Source: Streptomyces sp. CA-210063 (GTDB lineage Bacteria > Actinomycetota > Actinomycetes > Streptomycetales > Streptomycetaceae). From it: a stretch of DNA of 64,000 nt. A model generated the notes under the pieces. It was not told where the DNA came from. It made no database searches and was given only the letters and a program-made list of their open reading frames with translations. The number at the start of each line of letters is the position of its first letter. Positions within the stretch are counted from its first letter, which is position 1. Made by a program: the position numbers and the translations under genes. Below are positions 25,909 to 34,657 of this stretch, one piece after another. Location of the stretch: assembly GCF_024612015.1 (NCBI RefSeq), contig NZ_CP102512.1, forward strand, positions 5,084,001 through 5,148,000, written 5' to 3'.

Positions 25909-27478
25909 AGGTGACGTCGAGGCTGCCGTCGCTGCCGAAGGACCAGTTCATGCCGCCGTCGTACGAGGAGCACCGGGCCCCGTTCGTCCCGGACCAGAAC
26001 TGGTTGGAGCTGTCGGAGTTACCGATGATCCGGTCGTTCGTACCGCTGCCGCTCCGGCACGAGGTGTTGTCGCGGAACACCGACGTACCACCGTCGAAGT
26101 TGAAGTTCCGCTCGGTGTTGTCGATGCTCACGTTGCCCGAGACCGCCATGGTCCCCGGGTTGCTGTTCCACGTGAAACCGTGCTTGCCGTTGTCGTAGGC
26201 GATGCTGCGCCGGACGATGTGGTTCACGGCGATGTCGTCACCGCCGAGCTTGTAGCCGTTGCGGTCCCCGTTCCCGGCCTGCGAACCGTCGCTGAGCGTG
26301 CCGTTCTCGTAGGCGAGGGAGTCCTCGATGGTCACCGGCCCGATGGCACCGGTGTCCGGCTTGGTGTAGAGGTCCCATCCGTCGTCGATGTTGTTGTGGG
26401 CCACGGCGTAGCGGAAGACGTTCCCCGTCCCGGTGGTGAGCTTCGCCGCGAACCCGTCCGCGTCCTCCCCGTCGGAGTCGGCGTTGTCGTGCGACTCGGC
26501 GCTCAGGATGAGGTTGTCCGACGGCCAGTCGGCGGTGGGCGTGCTGGAGGCCATCCGCCCCAACTGCAGCCCCGTGTCCCGGTTGAACCGCGTCACGGTC
26601 CGCTCGATGACGTTGTCGCTGCCGCCGACGTAGATCCCGTTGTCCCCGGCGCGCTCGACGACGATGCCGTAGACATGCCAGTACGAGGCGTTGAGCTGGA
26701 GCCCGCGGTTCGATGAACTCTCGCTCTGTGCCGAGAAGTTGAGGACCGGGGTCTCGCCCGGGTAGGCGGAGAGCTTCGTGCGGGCGGCGGCGGTCCCGGA
26801 GCTGCCGGCCGGGATGGTGACGGTCGAGGAGTGGGCGTATGTGCCGCCGCGCAGGTAGATGGTCCCGCCGGCGGTGATCCGGCTGATCGCCGAGGTGAGG
26901 GTGGTGGGGGCCGAGACCGTACCGGCCGCGGAGTCCGTCCCGCTCGGCGAGACGTACAGCGCGGAGCTCGACGGCGGCGGTGTGGTGGTGCCGTCGGGCA
27001 CGTTGGCGTCGAGGTGGTCGATGTTGGGGAGCCCGGTGGAGGACGTGGGGTTGATCCGGATGACGTTGCTGCCCGAACTCACGGGCACGGTCAGCGTCTT
27101 GGTGGTCCACGCCGTCCAGGTGCCGGTGCCCTCGAAGGACGTGGTCGCGGCCGTCGCACCGTTCACGGTGACGCTCGCGGCCCGCGCCGCGGTGGTGCCG
27201 TTGGCGAAGCGGACGGACAGTGTCGCCGTGCCCGATGCGGGTGCGGTCACGGTGAACTGCGCGTACGCGCCTGCGGCGTTGGTGCCGTTGCAGAATCCGC
27301 TGCCCGAGTATCCGGTCCAGTCGGAGTCGATCGTGCCGGTGCAGACAGCCGGTGAGGCCTCCGCCTCGTACCGGGTGGTCGCGGCGTGCGCCGTCGTACC
27401 GGACACCGCGACGAGCAGGCCTGCGACCAGAGCTGCGCTCGCGGTCGCCATGACGGGTCTCACGTGCGTCGTGTGCAT
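25901..27478 (-). CDS. Secreted PL9-type pectate lyase with CBM35-like domain
   Basis: This 525-aa exported enzyme probably cleaves polygalacturonate. It has a signal peptide (cleavage near TTAHAATT), a CBM35-like sugar-binding domain (YEAEASPAVCTGTIDSDWTG to about residue 155), a short Thr/Pro linker, and a right-handed beta-helix of the PL9/PelL type beginning YVSPSGTDSAAGTVSAPTTL and including GNGDRNGYKLGG near the expected catalytic and calcium region. ATG at 27478 has GGAGG upstream; the frame is open to 27607. It suggests a plant-litter lifestyle. Confidence 0.88.
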   Translation of the reverse strand: MHTTHVRPVMATASAALVAGLLVAVSGTTAHAATTRYEAEASPAVCTGTIDSDWTGYSGSGFCNGTNAAGAYAQFTVTAPASGTATLSVRFANGTTAARAASVTVNGATAATTSFEGTGTWTAWTTKTLTVPVSSGSNVIRINPTSSTGLPNIDHLDANVPDGTTTPPPSSSALYVSPSGTDSAAGTVSAPTTLTSAISRITAGGTIYLRGGTYAHSSTVTIPAGSSGTAAARTKLSAYPGETPVLNFSAQSESSSNRGLQLNASYWHVYGIVVERAGDNGIYVGGSDNVIERTVTRFNRDTGLQLGRMASSTPTADWPSDNLILSAESHDNADSDGEDADGFAAKLTTGTGNVFRYAVAHNNIDDGWDLYTKPDTGAIGPVTIEDSLAYENGTLSDGSQAGNGDRNGYKLGGDDIAVNHIVRRSIAYDNGKHGFTWNSNPGTMAVSGNVSIDNTERNFNFDGGTSVFRDNTSCRSGSGTNDRIIGNSDSSNQFWSGTNGARCSSYDGGMNWSFGSDGSLDVTFG

Positions 27479-27687
27479 CGTTCGGCCTCCAGGGATGAGA
27501 TCCAGAGTGCGGTCCGGAAAGCGCTTTCCCTGCGAGTGAGTGTCGAGAGGGTGGCCTGAGCACGTCAATAGATCGGCACGTGATTTCTGTTCACATAGAT
27601 GAACCACGGGTGGGTGGATGCTGGGTGGATGGCGGGATCAACCCGGGATCACGCTTGGTGAACTGACTCTCGTCCGAGGATGTGAAC

Positions 27688-27735
27688 GACGAGGTGCACG
27701 ACGAGGTGCACGACGAGGTGCACGACGAGGTGCAC
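27688..27735 (+). repeat. Four tandem 12-bp GACGAGGTGCAC repeats
   Basis: Four exact copies (27688-27735) lie in the long gap before the rifamycin glycosyltransferase. Each unit contains the palindrome GTGCAC. Open frames run through on both strands, but neither looks like a real gene. Confidence 0.85.
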
Positions 27736-27736
27736 A

Positions 27737-27779
27737 GAAAAACCCGGCCCCCTGGCTGGACGCCCTCGGGGTGCCGGGT
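27737..27779 (-). terminator. Possible minus-strand terminator
   Basis: On the minus strand, ACCCGGC/GCCGGGT arms (27742-27748, 27773-27779) with inner G/C pairing are followed by TTTTTC. No minus-strand gene clearly ends here, so its purpose is uncertain. Confidence 0.4.
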
Positions 27780-27837
27780 CAAAAGCAAAGGCAAGGAGGT
27801 AACCCACTCCTTGCCACTCTCAACTTATAGCGCACCG

Positions 27838-27859
27838 GGGGGCTTGCGGCAAGGCCCCC
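27838..27859 (+). promoter_or_regulatory. Rifamycin-associated element (RAE) before glycosyltransferase
   Basis: The imperfect palindrome GGGGCTTGCGGCAAGGCCCC (27839-27858) matches, as I recall it, the published RAE that marks rifamycin-inducible resistance genes in actinomycetes. A TTATAG hexamer lies 8 bp upstream (27825-27830). Further upstream is a perfect 9-bp hairpin, GGCAAGGAG/CTCCTTGCC (27790-27798, 27807-27815). The coding region starts 59 bp downstream. Confidence 0.8.
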
Positions 27860-27917
27860 GTCGTGCCGCAGAATCTCCGGCCTGAGCCGGAATCCGCGAG
27901 GAAATGGGGGCGCGCAC

Positions 27918-29417
27918 ATGCGTGTGCTGTTGGCGAGTTACGACTCGCGCGGGGGCGTCGAACCGGTGGCGGGACTCGCGATGCGGTTGCGTGAACTCGG
28001 CGCGGAGGTGCGGGTGTGCGCGCCGCCGGACGAGGAGTTCGAGCGGCGGCTGGCCGGTGTCGGCGTACCGCTGGTGCCGTTCGGCCGGTCGGTGCGCGCG
28101 CTGATGACCGCGGCGACGTCGCCGACGGCGGACGGCGTGCCCCGGCGCGCGGCCGAGCTGCTCGCGCAGTTCGACACGGTCGCGGAGGCGGCCGAGGGCT
28201 GCGATGTGCTGGTGGCGACCGGTCTGCTCCCGGCCGCGGCCTGCGTGCGGTCGGTGGCCGACAAACTGGGCATCCCCTACGTGTACGCGAGCTTCCAGTC
28301 GATCTCCCTGCCCTCGCCGCACCACCCGCCGATGCAGCGGCCGGGCCGGCCGTTGCCCCCGGACGTGACCGACAACCGCGTGCTGTGGGACCTGGACGCC
28401 CGGAGCGCGAACGAACTGTTCGGCGAGGTGATCAACGCCCACCGGGAGTCGGTCGGCCTGCCGCCGGTCGACGACGTCCGCGACCATGTCTTCACGGACC
28501 GCCCGTGGCTGGGGACGGACCCGGTCCTGGATCCGTGGCGGAAGCGGGTGGGCTCCGCCTTGGGGGTGGGGCGGGGGGCGGGGGGCTCCGCCTCAGGTTT
28601 GCGGGAGAAGCGGTCGGGCTCCGCCTTGGGGGTGGGGCGGGAGGCGTCGGGGTCCGGCTCGGGGCTGGGGCAGGGGCCGCCGGACTCGGCCTCGGGGCTG
28701 GGGCAGGAGGCGCCGGGCTCCGCCTTCGGCCCGGGGCAGGAGGCGCCGGACTCCGCCTCGGGGCTGGGGCAGGAGGCGCCGGGCTCCGCCTCGGGCCCGG
28801 GGCAGGAGCCTGACCTTGATGTCGTACAGACCGGTACGTGGATCGTGCCGGATGAGCGCCCGCTGCCGGCCGGGCTGACCGCGTTCCTGGACGCCGGCAC
28901 ACCCCCGGTGTACGTCGGCTTCGGCAGCATCGTCCTGGGCGGCGCGGAGGACGTCGCCCGGGCGTCCGTCGAGGCGATCCGCGCGCACGGCCGCCGCGCG
29001 GTCGTCTCCCGCGGCTGGGCCGGCCTCGCCCTCGTCGACGACCGGGACGACTGCTTCGTCATCGGCGAGGCCAACCACCACGCGCTGTTCCGCCGGGTGG
29101 CCGCCGTCGTCCACCACGGCGGCGCGGGTACGACGACCGCGGCCACGTGGGCGGGCGCGCCGCAGGTGGTGGTGCCCCAGTTCGCGGACCAGCCATACTT
29201 CGCGGGGCGGGTCGCCGACCTGGGCATCGGCGTGGCCCACGACGGCCCGGCCCCGACGTTCGAGTCCCTGTCGGCCGCGCTGGAGGTGGCCCTGGCGCCC
29301 GAGACGCGTGCCCGGGCGACCGCCGTGGCCGGGATGGTCCGTACGGACGGGGCGATGGTGGCGGCGAAACTGCTCCTTGACACGATCAGCCAGGATGGAG
29401 GGTCGGTGTCCACGTGA
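27918..29417 (+). CDS. rgt: GT1 glycosyltransferase, probable rifamycin glycosyltransferase
   Basis: This 499-aa UDP-sugar-dependent GT-B enzyme has an N-terminal acceptor domain (MRVLLASYDSRGGVEPVAGLA) and a C-terminal donor domain with VYVGFGSIV and the signature VHHGGAGTTTAATWAGAPQVVVPQFADQPYFAGRV. The upstream RAE and the downstream helR point to inactivation of rifamycins by glycosylation. Relatives are about 400-430 aa; the extra length here is eight 11-residue Gly/Ser repeats (213-300) inserted in the inter-domain linker. The catalytic domains look intact. The last codons run into a second repeat family. Confidence 0.82.
   Translation: MRVLLASYDSRGGVEPVAGLAMRLRELGAEVRVCAPPDEEFERRLAGVGVPLVPFGRSVRALMTAATSPTADGVPRRAAELLAQFDTVAEAAEGCDVLVATGLLPAAACVRSVADKLGIPYVYASFQSISLPSPHHPPMQRPGRPLPPDVTDNRVLWDLDARSANELFGEVINAHRESVGLPPVDDVRDHVFTDRPWLGTDPVLDPWRKRVGSALGVGRGAGGSASGLREKRSGSALGVGREASGSGSGLGQGPPDSASGLGQEAPGSAFGPGQEAPDSASGLGQEAPGSASGPGQEPDLDVVQTGTWIVPDERPLPAGLTAFLDAGTPPVYVGFGSIVLGGAEDVARASVEAIRAHGRRAVVSRGWAGLALVDDRDDCFVIGEANHHALFRRVAAVVHHGGAGTTTAATWAGAPQVVVPQFADQPYFAGRVADLGIGVAHDGPAPTFESLSAALEVALAPETRARATAVAGMVRTDGAMVAAKLLLDTISQDGGSVST
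28554..28817 (+). repeat. In-frame minisatellite, 8 x 33 bp, inside rgt
   Basis: Eight consecutive 33-bp units encode the 11-residue pattern S-A-S-G-x-G-Q-E-A-P-G with variations (for example SASGLGQEAPG, SALGVGREASG). It lies between the two GT-B domains and keeps the frame throughout. Confidence 0.9.
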
Positions 29418-29535
29418 TCCCGGCGGGAGAAGCGACCGGTGTCCGTGTGATCCCGGCGGGAGAAACGGCCGGTGTCCGCCTGATCCCGGCGAGAGAAAAC
29501 GGCCGGTGTCCACGTGATCCCGGCGGGGTCGTCGA
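29404..29535 (+). repeat. About four 33-34-bp tandem repeats over the rgt stop
   Basis: Units beginning CGGTGTCCRYGTGATCCCGG start at 29404, 29437, 29470 and 29504. The rgt stop codon is in the first unit, so the gene's end derives from or has been extended by the repeat. Confidence 0.85.
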
Positions 29536-29582
29536 GCGAGGTCCGCCGGCCAGGACCCCGTGAACGAACAGGAGCGTCGAGC

Positions 29583-29854
29583 CAGAACCCAAGGTGGCGG
29601 CAGAACCGTAGGGCCAGAACCCATGGTCGCGGCTGGGCCACCGAGCCAGAAGCCATGGTCACGGCAGGACCGTAGGGCGAGAACCCAAGGTCAGGGAAGA
29701 CCCGTACAGCCAGAACCCAAGGTCACGGCAGGCCCGTACAGCCAGAACCCATGGTCACGGCTGGGCCATCGAGCAGAACCCATGGTGACAGCAGAGCCAT
29801 CGAACAGAACCCATGGTCACAGCAGAGCCATCGAGCAGAACCCAAGGTCGTAAG
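29583..29854 (+). repeat. Nine 31-32-bp tandem repeats between rgt and helR
   Basis: Units beginning CAGAACCCAWGGTCRCGG start at 29583, 29615, 29647, 29679, 29711, 29743, 29774, 29805 and 29836, the last partial. They fill most of the rgt-helR gap. Apparent reading frames through the array are not genes. Confidence 0.88.
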
Positions 29855-29888
29855 CGACCCCACACTCGGAGCGTTCGGAGTCAATAAC

Positions 29889-32105
29889 GTGAACCCCCCG
29901 ACCACCACCAGCGCGTTCGACCTCCCCGACCGTCTCTCCGCCAAGGCCGACCCGGAGCTGATCGCCGACGACGGGCGGCACTTCGCGGCCCTCGCGCAGT
30001 GCCTGGAGCAGTCGATCGCCGAGGTGACCGCCCAGCTCGACGCCGCGCGCAAGGCACCCGGCGGCCTGGGCCGGCAGGCGATGGACCGGGACACGGAGAT
30101 CCACCGCCTGACCGCCCGTCTGCGCACCCTGCGCCGCTTCGGCCTGGACCTGTGCCTCGGCCACATGGTGAGCACGGACGACTCCGAGCCCGTCTACATC
30201 GGCCGACTCGGCCTCACGGACAGCACGACGGGCCGCCGCCTGCTGATCGACTGGCGCTCCCCGGCGGCCGAGCCGTTCTTCGGCGCGACCCACGCCAACC
30301 CGATGGGCCTGACGAGCCGCCGCCGCTACCGCTGGACCAGCGGCCGCATCACCGACTACTGGGACGAGGTGTTCTCCCCGGACGAACTGGACGGACTCAC
30401 CGACCACCACGCGGCCGCCCTCGACGACCAGTCCGCCTTCATCGCCAGCCTGGGCACCAACAGGTCGGAGCGGATGCGAGACGTCCTCGGCACCATCCAG
30501 GCCGACCAGGACGCCATCATCCGGGCGAGCTCGCGCGGCGCCCTGGTCGTGGACGGCGGCCCCGGCACCGGTAAGACGGTCGTGGCCCTCCACCGCTCCG
30601 CCTACCTCCTCCACTCCGACCCCCGCCTCGGCCACCGCCGGGGCGGCGTCCTCTTCGTAGGCCCTCACCGCCCGTACCTCTCCTACGTCGCCGATGTCCT
30701 CCCCAGCCTCGGCGAGGAGGGCGTACAGACCTGCATCCTGCGGGACCTGGTCACCGAGGGAGCGGCGGCCGGCATCGAGCCCGACCCGGAGGTGGCCCGC
30801 CTGAAGTCGTCGGCGGACCTGGTGGGCTCGATCGAGAAGGCCGTCCGCTTCTACGAGGAGCCGCCCACCCAGGGCATGACGGTCACCACCCACTGGTCCG
30901 ACATCTGGCTGAGCGCCGACGACTGGACGGCGGCCTTCGAAGCGGCGGAACCCGGCACCCCGCACAACGAGGCCCGCCACCAGGTCTGGGAGGAACTCCT
31001 CACGATCCTGACCGACAAACACGACGGCGACGCCCCGCCCCACCTCCTCCGCAAGTCCCTCCTGCAGAACAGGGAACTGGTCACCACCTTCAACCGCGCC
31101 TGGCCCCTCCTCGAAGCGGCCGACCTGGTCGGAGACCTGTGGTCGGTCCCCGCCTACCTCCGTATGTGCGCGCCCTGGCTCAGCCGGGAGGAAGTGCGGC
31201 GGTTGCAGCGCGAGGACCCGCAGGCCTGGACGGTCTCCGACCTCCCCCTCCTGGACGCGGCCCGCCAACGCCTCGGCGACCCGGAGACGGCCCAGCGCAA
31301 GCGCCGGCACGCGGCCACCATCGCCGCCCAGCGCGAGCGCATGGAACAGGTCGTCGACAACCTGATCGAGGCCGTATCGAACTCCGGCGCCGACGCCGAC
31401 GACGGCGAGGGCCTGGTGACGATGCTGCGCGGCGAGGACGCCAAGGTCAGCCTGGTCGACGAGTCCGAACTGACCACCGCGGACCCGGACCTGCTCTCCG
31501 GCCCCTTCGCCCACATCGTCGTGGACGAGGCGCAGGAACTGACCGAGGCGGAATGGCAGATGCTGTTGCAGCGCTGCCCGTCCCGCAGCTTCACGATCGT
31601 CGGCGACCGCGCCCAGGCGAGGCACGGCTTCACCGAATCCTGGCAGGAGCGGCTGGAGCGGATCGGGCTCGACCGGGTCACCCTGGCGTCCCTGAGCATC
31701 AACTACCGCACCCCGGAAGAGATCATGACGGAGGCCGAGCCGGTCATCCGCGCCGCGCTCCCCGACGCCAACGTCCCGACGTCCATCCGCAGCGGCGGCG
31801 TCCCGGTCGTACACGGACCGGCCTCGGACCTGGACCCGGTCCTCGACACCTGGCTCGCGGAACACGCCGACGGAATCGCCTGCGTCATCGCCGACCCCGC
31901 ATCCCGTACGGCCTCCCCCACGGCCCTCGGTACGACGCCCCGCGTCCGCTCCCTCACCCCCGAGCTGTCGAAGGGCCTCGAATTCGACCTGGTGATCCTC
32001 CTCGACCCGGAGGACTTCGGAGTCGGCATCGAAGGAGCGGTGGACCGCTATGTCGCGATGACCCGAGCGACGCAGCAACTGGTCATCCTCACGACGGCGA
32101 CCTGA
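29889..32105 (+). CDS. helR: HelR, HelD-like ATPase that protects RNA polymerase from rifamycins
   Basis: This 738-aa UvrD/HelD-like ATPase belongs to the actinomycete HelR branch, which binds RNA polymerase and displaces rifamycins. Walker A is GGPGTGKT (223-230), Walker B region is HIVVDEAQELTEAEW, and motif VI region is VDRYVAMTRATQQLVIL. The N-terminal 110 residues are the coiled-coil arm expected to reach into the polymerase channel. GTG at 29889 follows a CGGAG site and matches the family start NPPTTTSAFDLPDRLSAKADP; upstream in-frame sequence is repeat. It probably depends on the RAE promoter upstream of rgt, since none is seen directly before it. Confidence 0.9.
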   Translation: MNPPTTTSAFDLPDRLSAKADPELIADDGRHFAALAQCLEQSIAEVTAQLDAARKAPGGLGRQAMDRDTEIHRLTARLRTLRRFGLDLCLGHMVSTDDSEPVYIGRLGLTDSTTGRRLLIDWRSPAAEPFFGATHANPMGLTSRRRYRWTSGRITDYWDEVFSPDELDGLTDHHAAALDDQSAFIASLGTNRSERMRDVLGTIQADQDAIIRASSRGALVVDGGPGTGKTVVALHRSAYLLHSDPRLGHRRGGVLFVGPHRPYLSYVADVLPSLGEEGVQTCILRDLVTEGAAAGIEPDPEVARLKSSADLVGSIEKAVRFYEEPPTQGMTVTTHWSDIWLSADDWTAAFEAAEPGTPHNEARHQVWEELLTILTDKHDGDAPPHLLRKSLLQNRELVTTFNRAWPLLEAADLVGDLWSVPAYLRMCAPWLSREEVRRLQREDPQAWTVSDLPLLDAARQRLGDPETAQRKRRHAATIAAQRERMEQVVDNLIEAVSNSGADADDGEGLVTMLRGEDAKVSLVDESELTTADPDLLSGPFAHIVVDEAQELTEAEWQMLLQRCPSRSFTIVGDRAQARHGFTESWQERLERIGLDRVTLASLSINYRTPEEIMTEAEPVIRAALPDANVPTSIRSGGVPVVHGPASDLDPVLDTWLAEHADGIACVIADPASRTASPTALGTTPRVRSLTPELSKGLEFDLVILLDPEDFGVGIEGAVDRYVAMTRATQQLVILTTAT

Positions 32106-32135
32106 GACCGGCGGGTTCAGCCCGCACAGGTGAGG

Positions 32136-32159
32136 GGCCCGGGAGCTGTCTCCCGGGCC
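32136..32159 (+). terminator. Terminator after helR
   Basis: Ten-bp perfect arms GGCCCGGGAG/CTCCCGGGCC with a CTGT loop, 31 bp after the helR stop. Confidence 0.8.
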
Positions 32160-32384
32160 TCATGTCGTGCTGCCGCGGCGGCAGTTGACGTCGGCCCCGG
32201 CAAGGCCCGACCGGACATGGCCGGGGCCGTGGCCGTAGCCGTGGCTGTGGTCCGCGGGGAGCCCGGTGGCGGTGGGGCCGCTGCCCGTCCGGTCGGTTCA
32301 TGCTGCCCTTCCGTACCTTGCGCCGGTGACTCCCCGCCGCGTACGCAGGGAAGTTGACGATCTCGCGCCAGAAAAGGGGCTCCC

Positions 32385-33935
32385 GTGCAGGAACACGAGA
32401 AGGCCGACCACTCCGGGGCCGCCGGCAGCCGTACGGCGGCCCGCAAGCCCGCTGCCGCCACGTCCGCCGCGTCCGCGCAGCTGCGTGACCTGCTCGGCCT
32501 GCCGGCCGGTGCGGGCAACGGCGCGGTCGTCCAGATGCTCCGCAAGGCCGGTCACCCCTGGGCGCAGGAACAGCACGAGCACAGCGCCGGATGCGGCCAC
32601 CAGGAGAACGAACAGCGACTCGGACCCGCGGAGCAGCCCGCGGTGCAGCGCTCCGCCGTCCACGACGTGCTGCGCACGTCCGGCCGGCCGCTGGACGACG
32701 ACACCCGCACCGACATGGAAGCGCGTCTGGGCGCGGACTTCTCCGACGTACGTATCCACAACGACGCCGCGGCCAAGGCCTCCGCCGCCGAGGTCGGCGC
32801 CCGCGCCTACACCAGCGGCCACCACGTCGTCCTCGGAGACGGCGGCGGGGACAGGCACACCCTGGCCCACGAACTCACCCACGTCATCCAGCAACGCCAA
32901 GGCCCGGTCGCCGGCACCGACACCGGCAACGGACTGAAGGTCTCCGACCCGTCCGACCGCTTCGAGCGCGAAGCCGAGGCGAACGCCGGCAGGGCCCTGG
33001 CGGCCGACCCCCAAGCCGCTCCGAACCTGCAACGCCAAGTGGCGCCGCCCTCCCACCCGTCGGCCCCCCTCCCCTCCGTACAGCGCGTCTACGACCACGA
33101 GAACCCGGAAAACCCCCAAAACGTCATGACGACCGAGCATTGGGAACGTCAAGCAGGGGTGGTGGGCCAGGACGGTAAGGCCACACCAGCGATGGTCAAG
33201 ACCAAAGCGGAACTCATGGCCGCGGCCAAGCCGCCGAAGAAGGGTAAGGGCAAGGCCAAGAGCAGTAAGGCGTCCCCGGGGCGCACGATGGATGAAATCA
33301 TCCAGAGGGTCGGCCCGGATCTCCTGCGTCAACTCCAGGCCAAATCGCCGACGTCCGGAAAGCTGGAGCTGTTCAGGGCCATGAGCGTGGGCGAGGCGCG
33401 GAGCGCCCTGGAATACTGGGGCAGCACCGCACAGATTGACGCCCTGCAATACGTGGCGGACGACGGTGGGTCATCGAAGGAGTTCAAGACCAATCACAAG
33501 GGCATGACCGTCGGTGCTCACCTGGGCGACAAGGGTCAGGCCGAGTCATACCACAACATGGAGGGTGACGCGTATCAAGTCCTGCTGAAGTTCACACTGA
33601 AGCCTGGCGCACACGAGCTTCTTTTCGATCCCGAATACATGGCCCTCGGCCCGAGCTATAAATCCGAACTGATCCGCAAGGCGAATGGCGGAGAATACCA
33701 GAATGCGAACCCGAACGAAGGAACGCTGCCCGGTTACCTCGGAGTGAAGCCAGAAGAAAACGAGCCGTTCAGTGTGGCTGTCGCACAGGGCGCCAACGGC
33801 AAGAGGGGAAGGGAAGTCGGCCCGAGCCAGCTGCTGTTCCAGCTGTTCGTCGAGAACGTAAGCCTGGTGACCAACAAGTCGGGAACGCCCCTGCCGGGTG
33901 AAACCGCGGCGGCCGGCGCTGCCCTGGCCGTGTGA
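32385..33935 (+). CDS. DUF4157 (eCIS-core) protein with toxin-like C-terminal domain
   Basis: This 516-aa protein has a DUF4157 domain (about 90-172) with the metalloprotease-like motif HELTH (162-166) in TLAHELTHVIQQ, preceded by FSDVRIHNDAAA and YTSGHHVVLG. DUF4157 marks extracellular contractile-injection cargo and polymorphic toxins. A linker (200-295, ending in Lys-rich KPPKKGKGKAKSSKAS) leads to a C-terminal domain (about 300-505) with LFRAMSVGEARSALEYWG and GAHLGDKGQAESYH, which resembles ADP-ribosyltransferase-like toxins, though I cannot confirm the fold. The base composition of the C-terminal half looks lower in GC than its neighbours. No injection-system structural genes are present. 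Start is GTG. Confidence 0.75.
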   Translation: MQEHEKADHSGAAGSRTAARKPAAATSAASAQLRDLLGLPAGAGNGAVVQMLRKAGHPWAQEQHEHSAGCGHQENEQRLGPAEQPAVQRSAVHDVLRTSGRPLDDDTRTDMEARLGADFSDVRIHNDAAAKASAAEVGARAYTSGHHVVLGDGGGDRHTLAHELTHVIQQRQGPVAGTDTGNGLKVSDPSDRFEREAEANAGRALAADPQAAPNLQRQVAPPSHPSAPLPSVQRVYDHENPENPQNVMTTEHWERQAGVVGQDGKATPAMVKTKAELMAAAKPPKKGKGKAKSSKASPGRTMDEIIQRVGPDLLRQLQAKSPTSGKLELFRAMSVGEARSALEYWGSTAQIDALQYVADDGGSSKEFKTNHKGMTVGAHLGDKGQAESYHNMEGDAYQVLLKFTLKPGAHELLFDPEYMALGPSYKSELIRKANGGEYQNANPNEGTLPGYLGVKPEENEPFSVAVAQGANGKRGREVGPSQLLFQLFVENVSLVTNKSGTPLPGETAAAGAALAV

Positions 33936-33994
33936 TCCGAGCGACGGCGGGAAAGCCTGGAGCAGGCCCGCCTGTTCCGTTCCCGCCAAGTCCC

Positions 33995-34513
33995 TCAGCC
34001 TCGGCGAGCGGCCCCGTCCGGCCACACCACGTCCACCGGGATACCCGCCGCCCGCGCTTCAAGAACGGCATCGGCAGTGCCACCGCCTTTGCCGGTGGGC
34101 GGCGCACCGTCCCACACGGCCACGAGCCGATCGGCCCGTTCGACGAGCACGGCGTTGGCGGCCTCGTACGCCTGCCGGTCGGCCGTCGCATAGGGAAGGA
34201 CGAGGACTTCCTCGGCGGCTTCGACAAGCCGGTCGTAGGAAGCTCCGTGTTCAGCCTCGACGGTGCTCCGACGGTAGTCCCGCGAGGGCACGACGACGAC
34301 CAGCCGCCCCCCGACGGCGAGCACGGCCTCGGCGAACAGCGTGTCGGCCCCCTTGGCGATACAGGAAACCCCGACGAGCCGCCCGTCACCGGCGTACGGC
34401 CGGAGCAAGTCCCCCAAAGCCGCACGCACCAGAGGGACAGTGCCCTCGGCCAGCTCCAGGTGCCCGGTCACCGCGATGGCCGTCACGGTCCCCTCCCCCT
34501 TACCGGTCGACAT
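33995..34513 (-). CDS. SLOG/LOG-like Rossmann nucleotide-binding protein
   Basis: This 172-aa protein has a Rossmann-like fold of the SLOG superfamily: an N-terminal IAVTGHLELAEG, SCIAKGADTLFAEAVLAVGGRLVVVVPSRDY, then ANAVLVERADRLVAVWDGAPPTGKGGGTADAVLEARAAGIPVDVVWP. Such proteins bind nucleotide-derived ligands; some act as nucleoside phosphohydrolases or sensors. It converges on the DUF4157 gene 59 bp away. I would not treat it as a cognate immunity protein without evidence. Confidence 0.68.
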   Translation of the reverse strand: MSTGKGEGTVTAIAVTGHLELAEGTVPLVRAALGDLLRPYAGDGRLVGVSCIAKGADTLFAEAVLAVGGRLVVVVPSRDYRRSTVEAEHGASYDRLVEAAEEVLVLPYATADRQAYEAANAVLVERADRLVAVWDGAPPTGKGGGTADAVLEARAAGIPVDVVWPDGAARRG

Positions 34514-34657
34514 CAGATCGCGGATGTTATCGCGGGCGCGGATGTCATGGCGGGTGTCGCGCCGGGCTGACAGGTTGCGCTGTGGCCGCGCGCGGCTGTC
34601 CGTGACGGGTCAGCGCGTTGGCAAGGTGGAGGGAGGCGACTGCGACGTCAGACGACG

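Noticed and set aside
27591..27830. Small frames across the GACGAGGTGCAC repeats on both strands
   Set aside because: They are pure repeat translations (DEVH or CTSS) with no ribosome-binding site.
29583..29854. Nine-unit array considered as a CRISPR
   Set aside because: Units of 31-32 bp are contiguous, vary in sequence, have no unique spacers and no cas genes nearby.
33995..34513. SLOG protein as immunity partner of the DUF4157 toxin
   Set aside because: It is on the opposite strand and SLOG proteins are not a known immunity family; adjacency alone is too weak.
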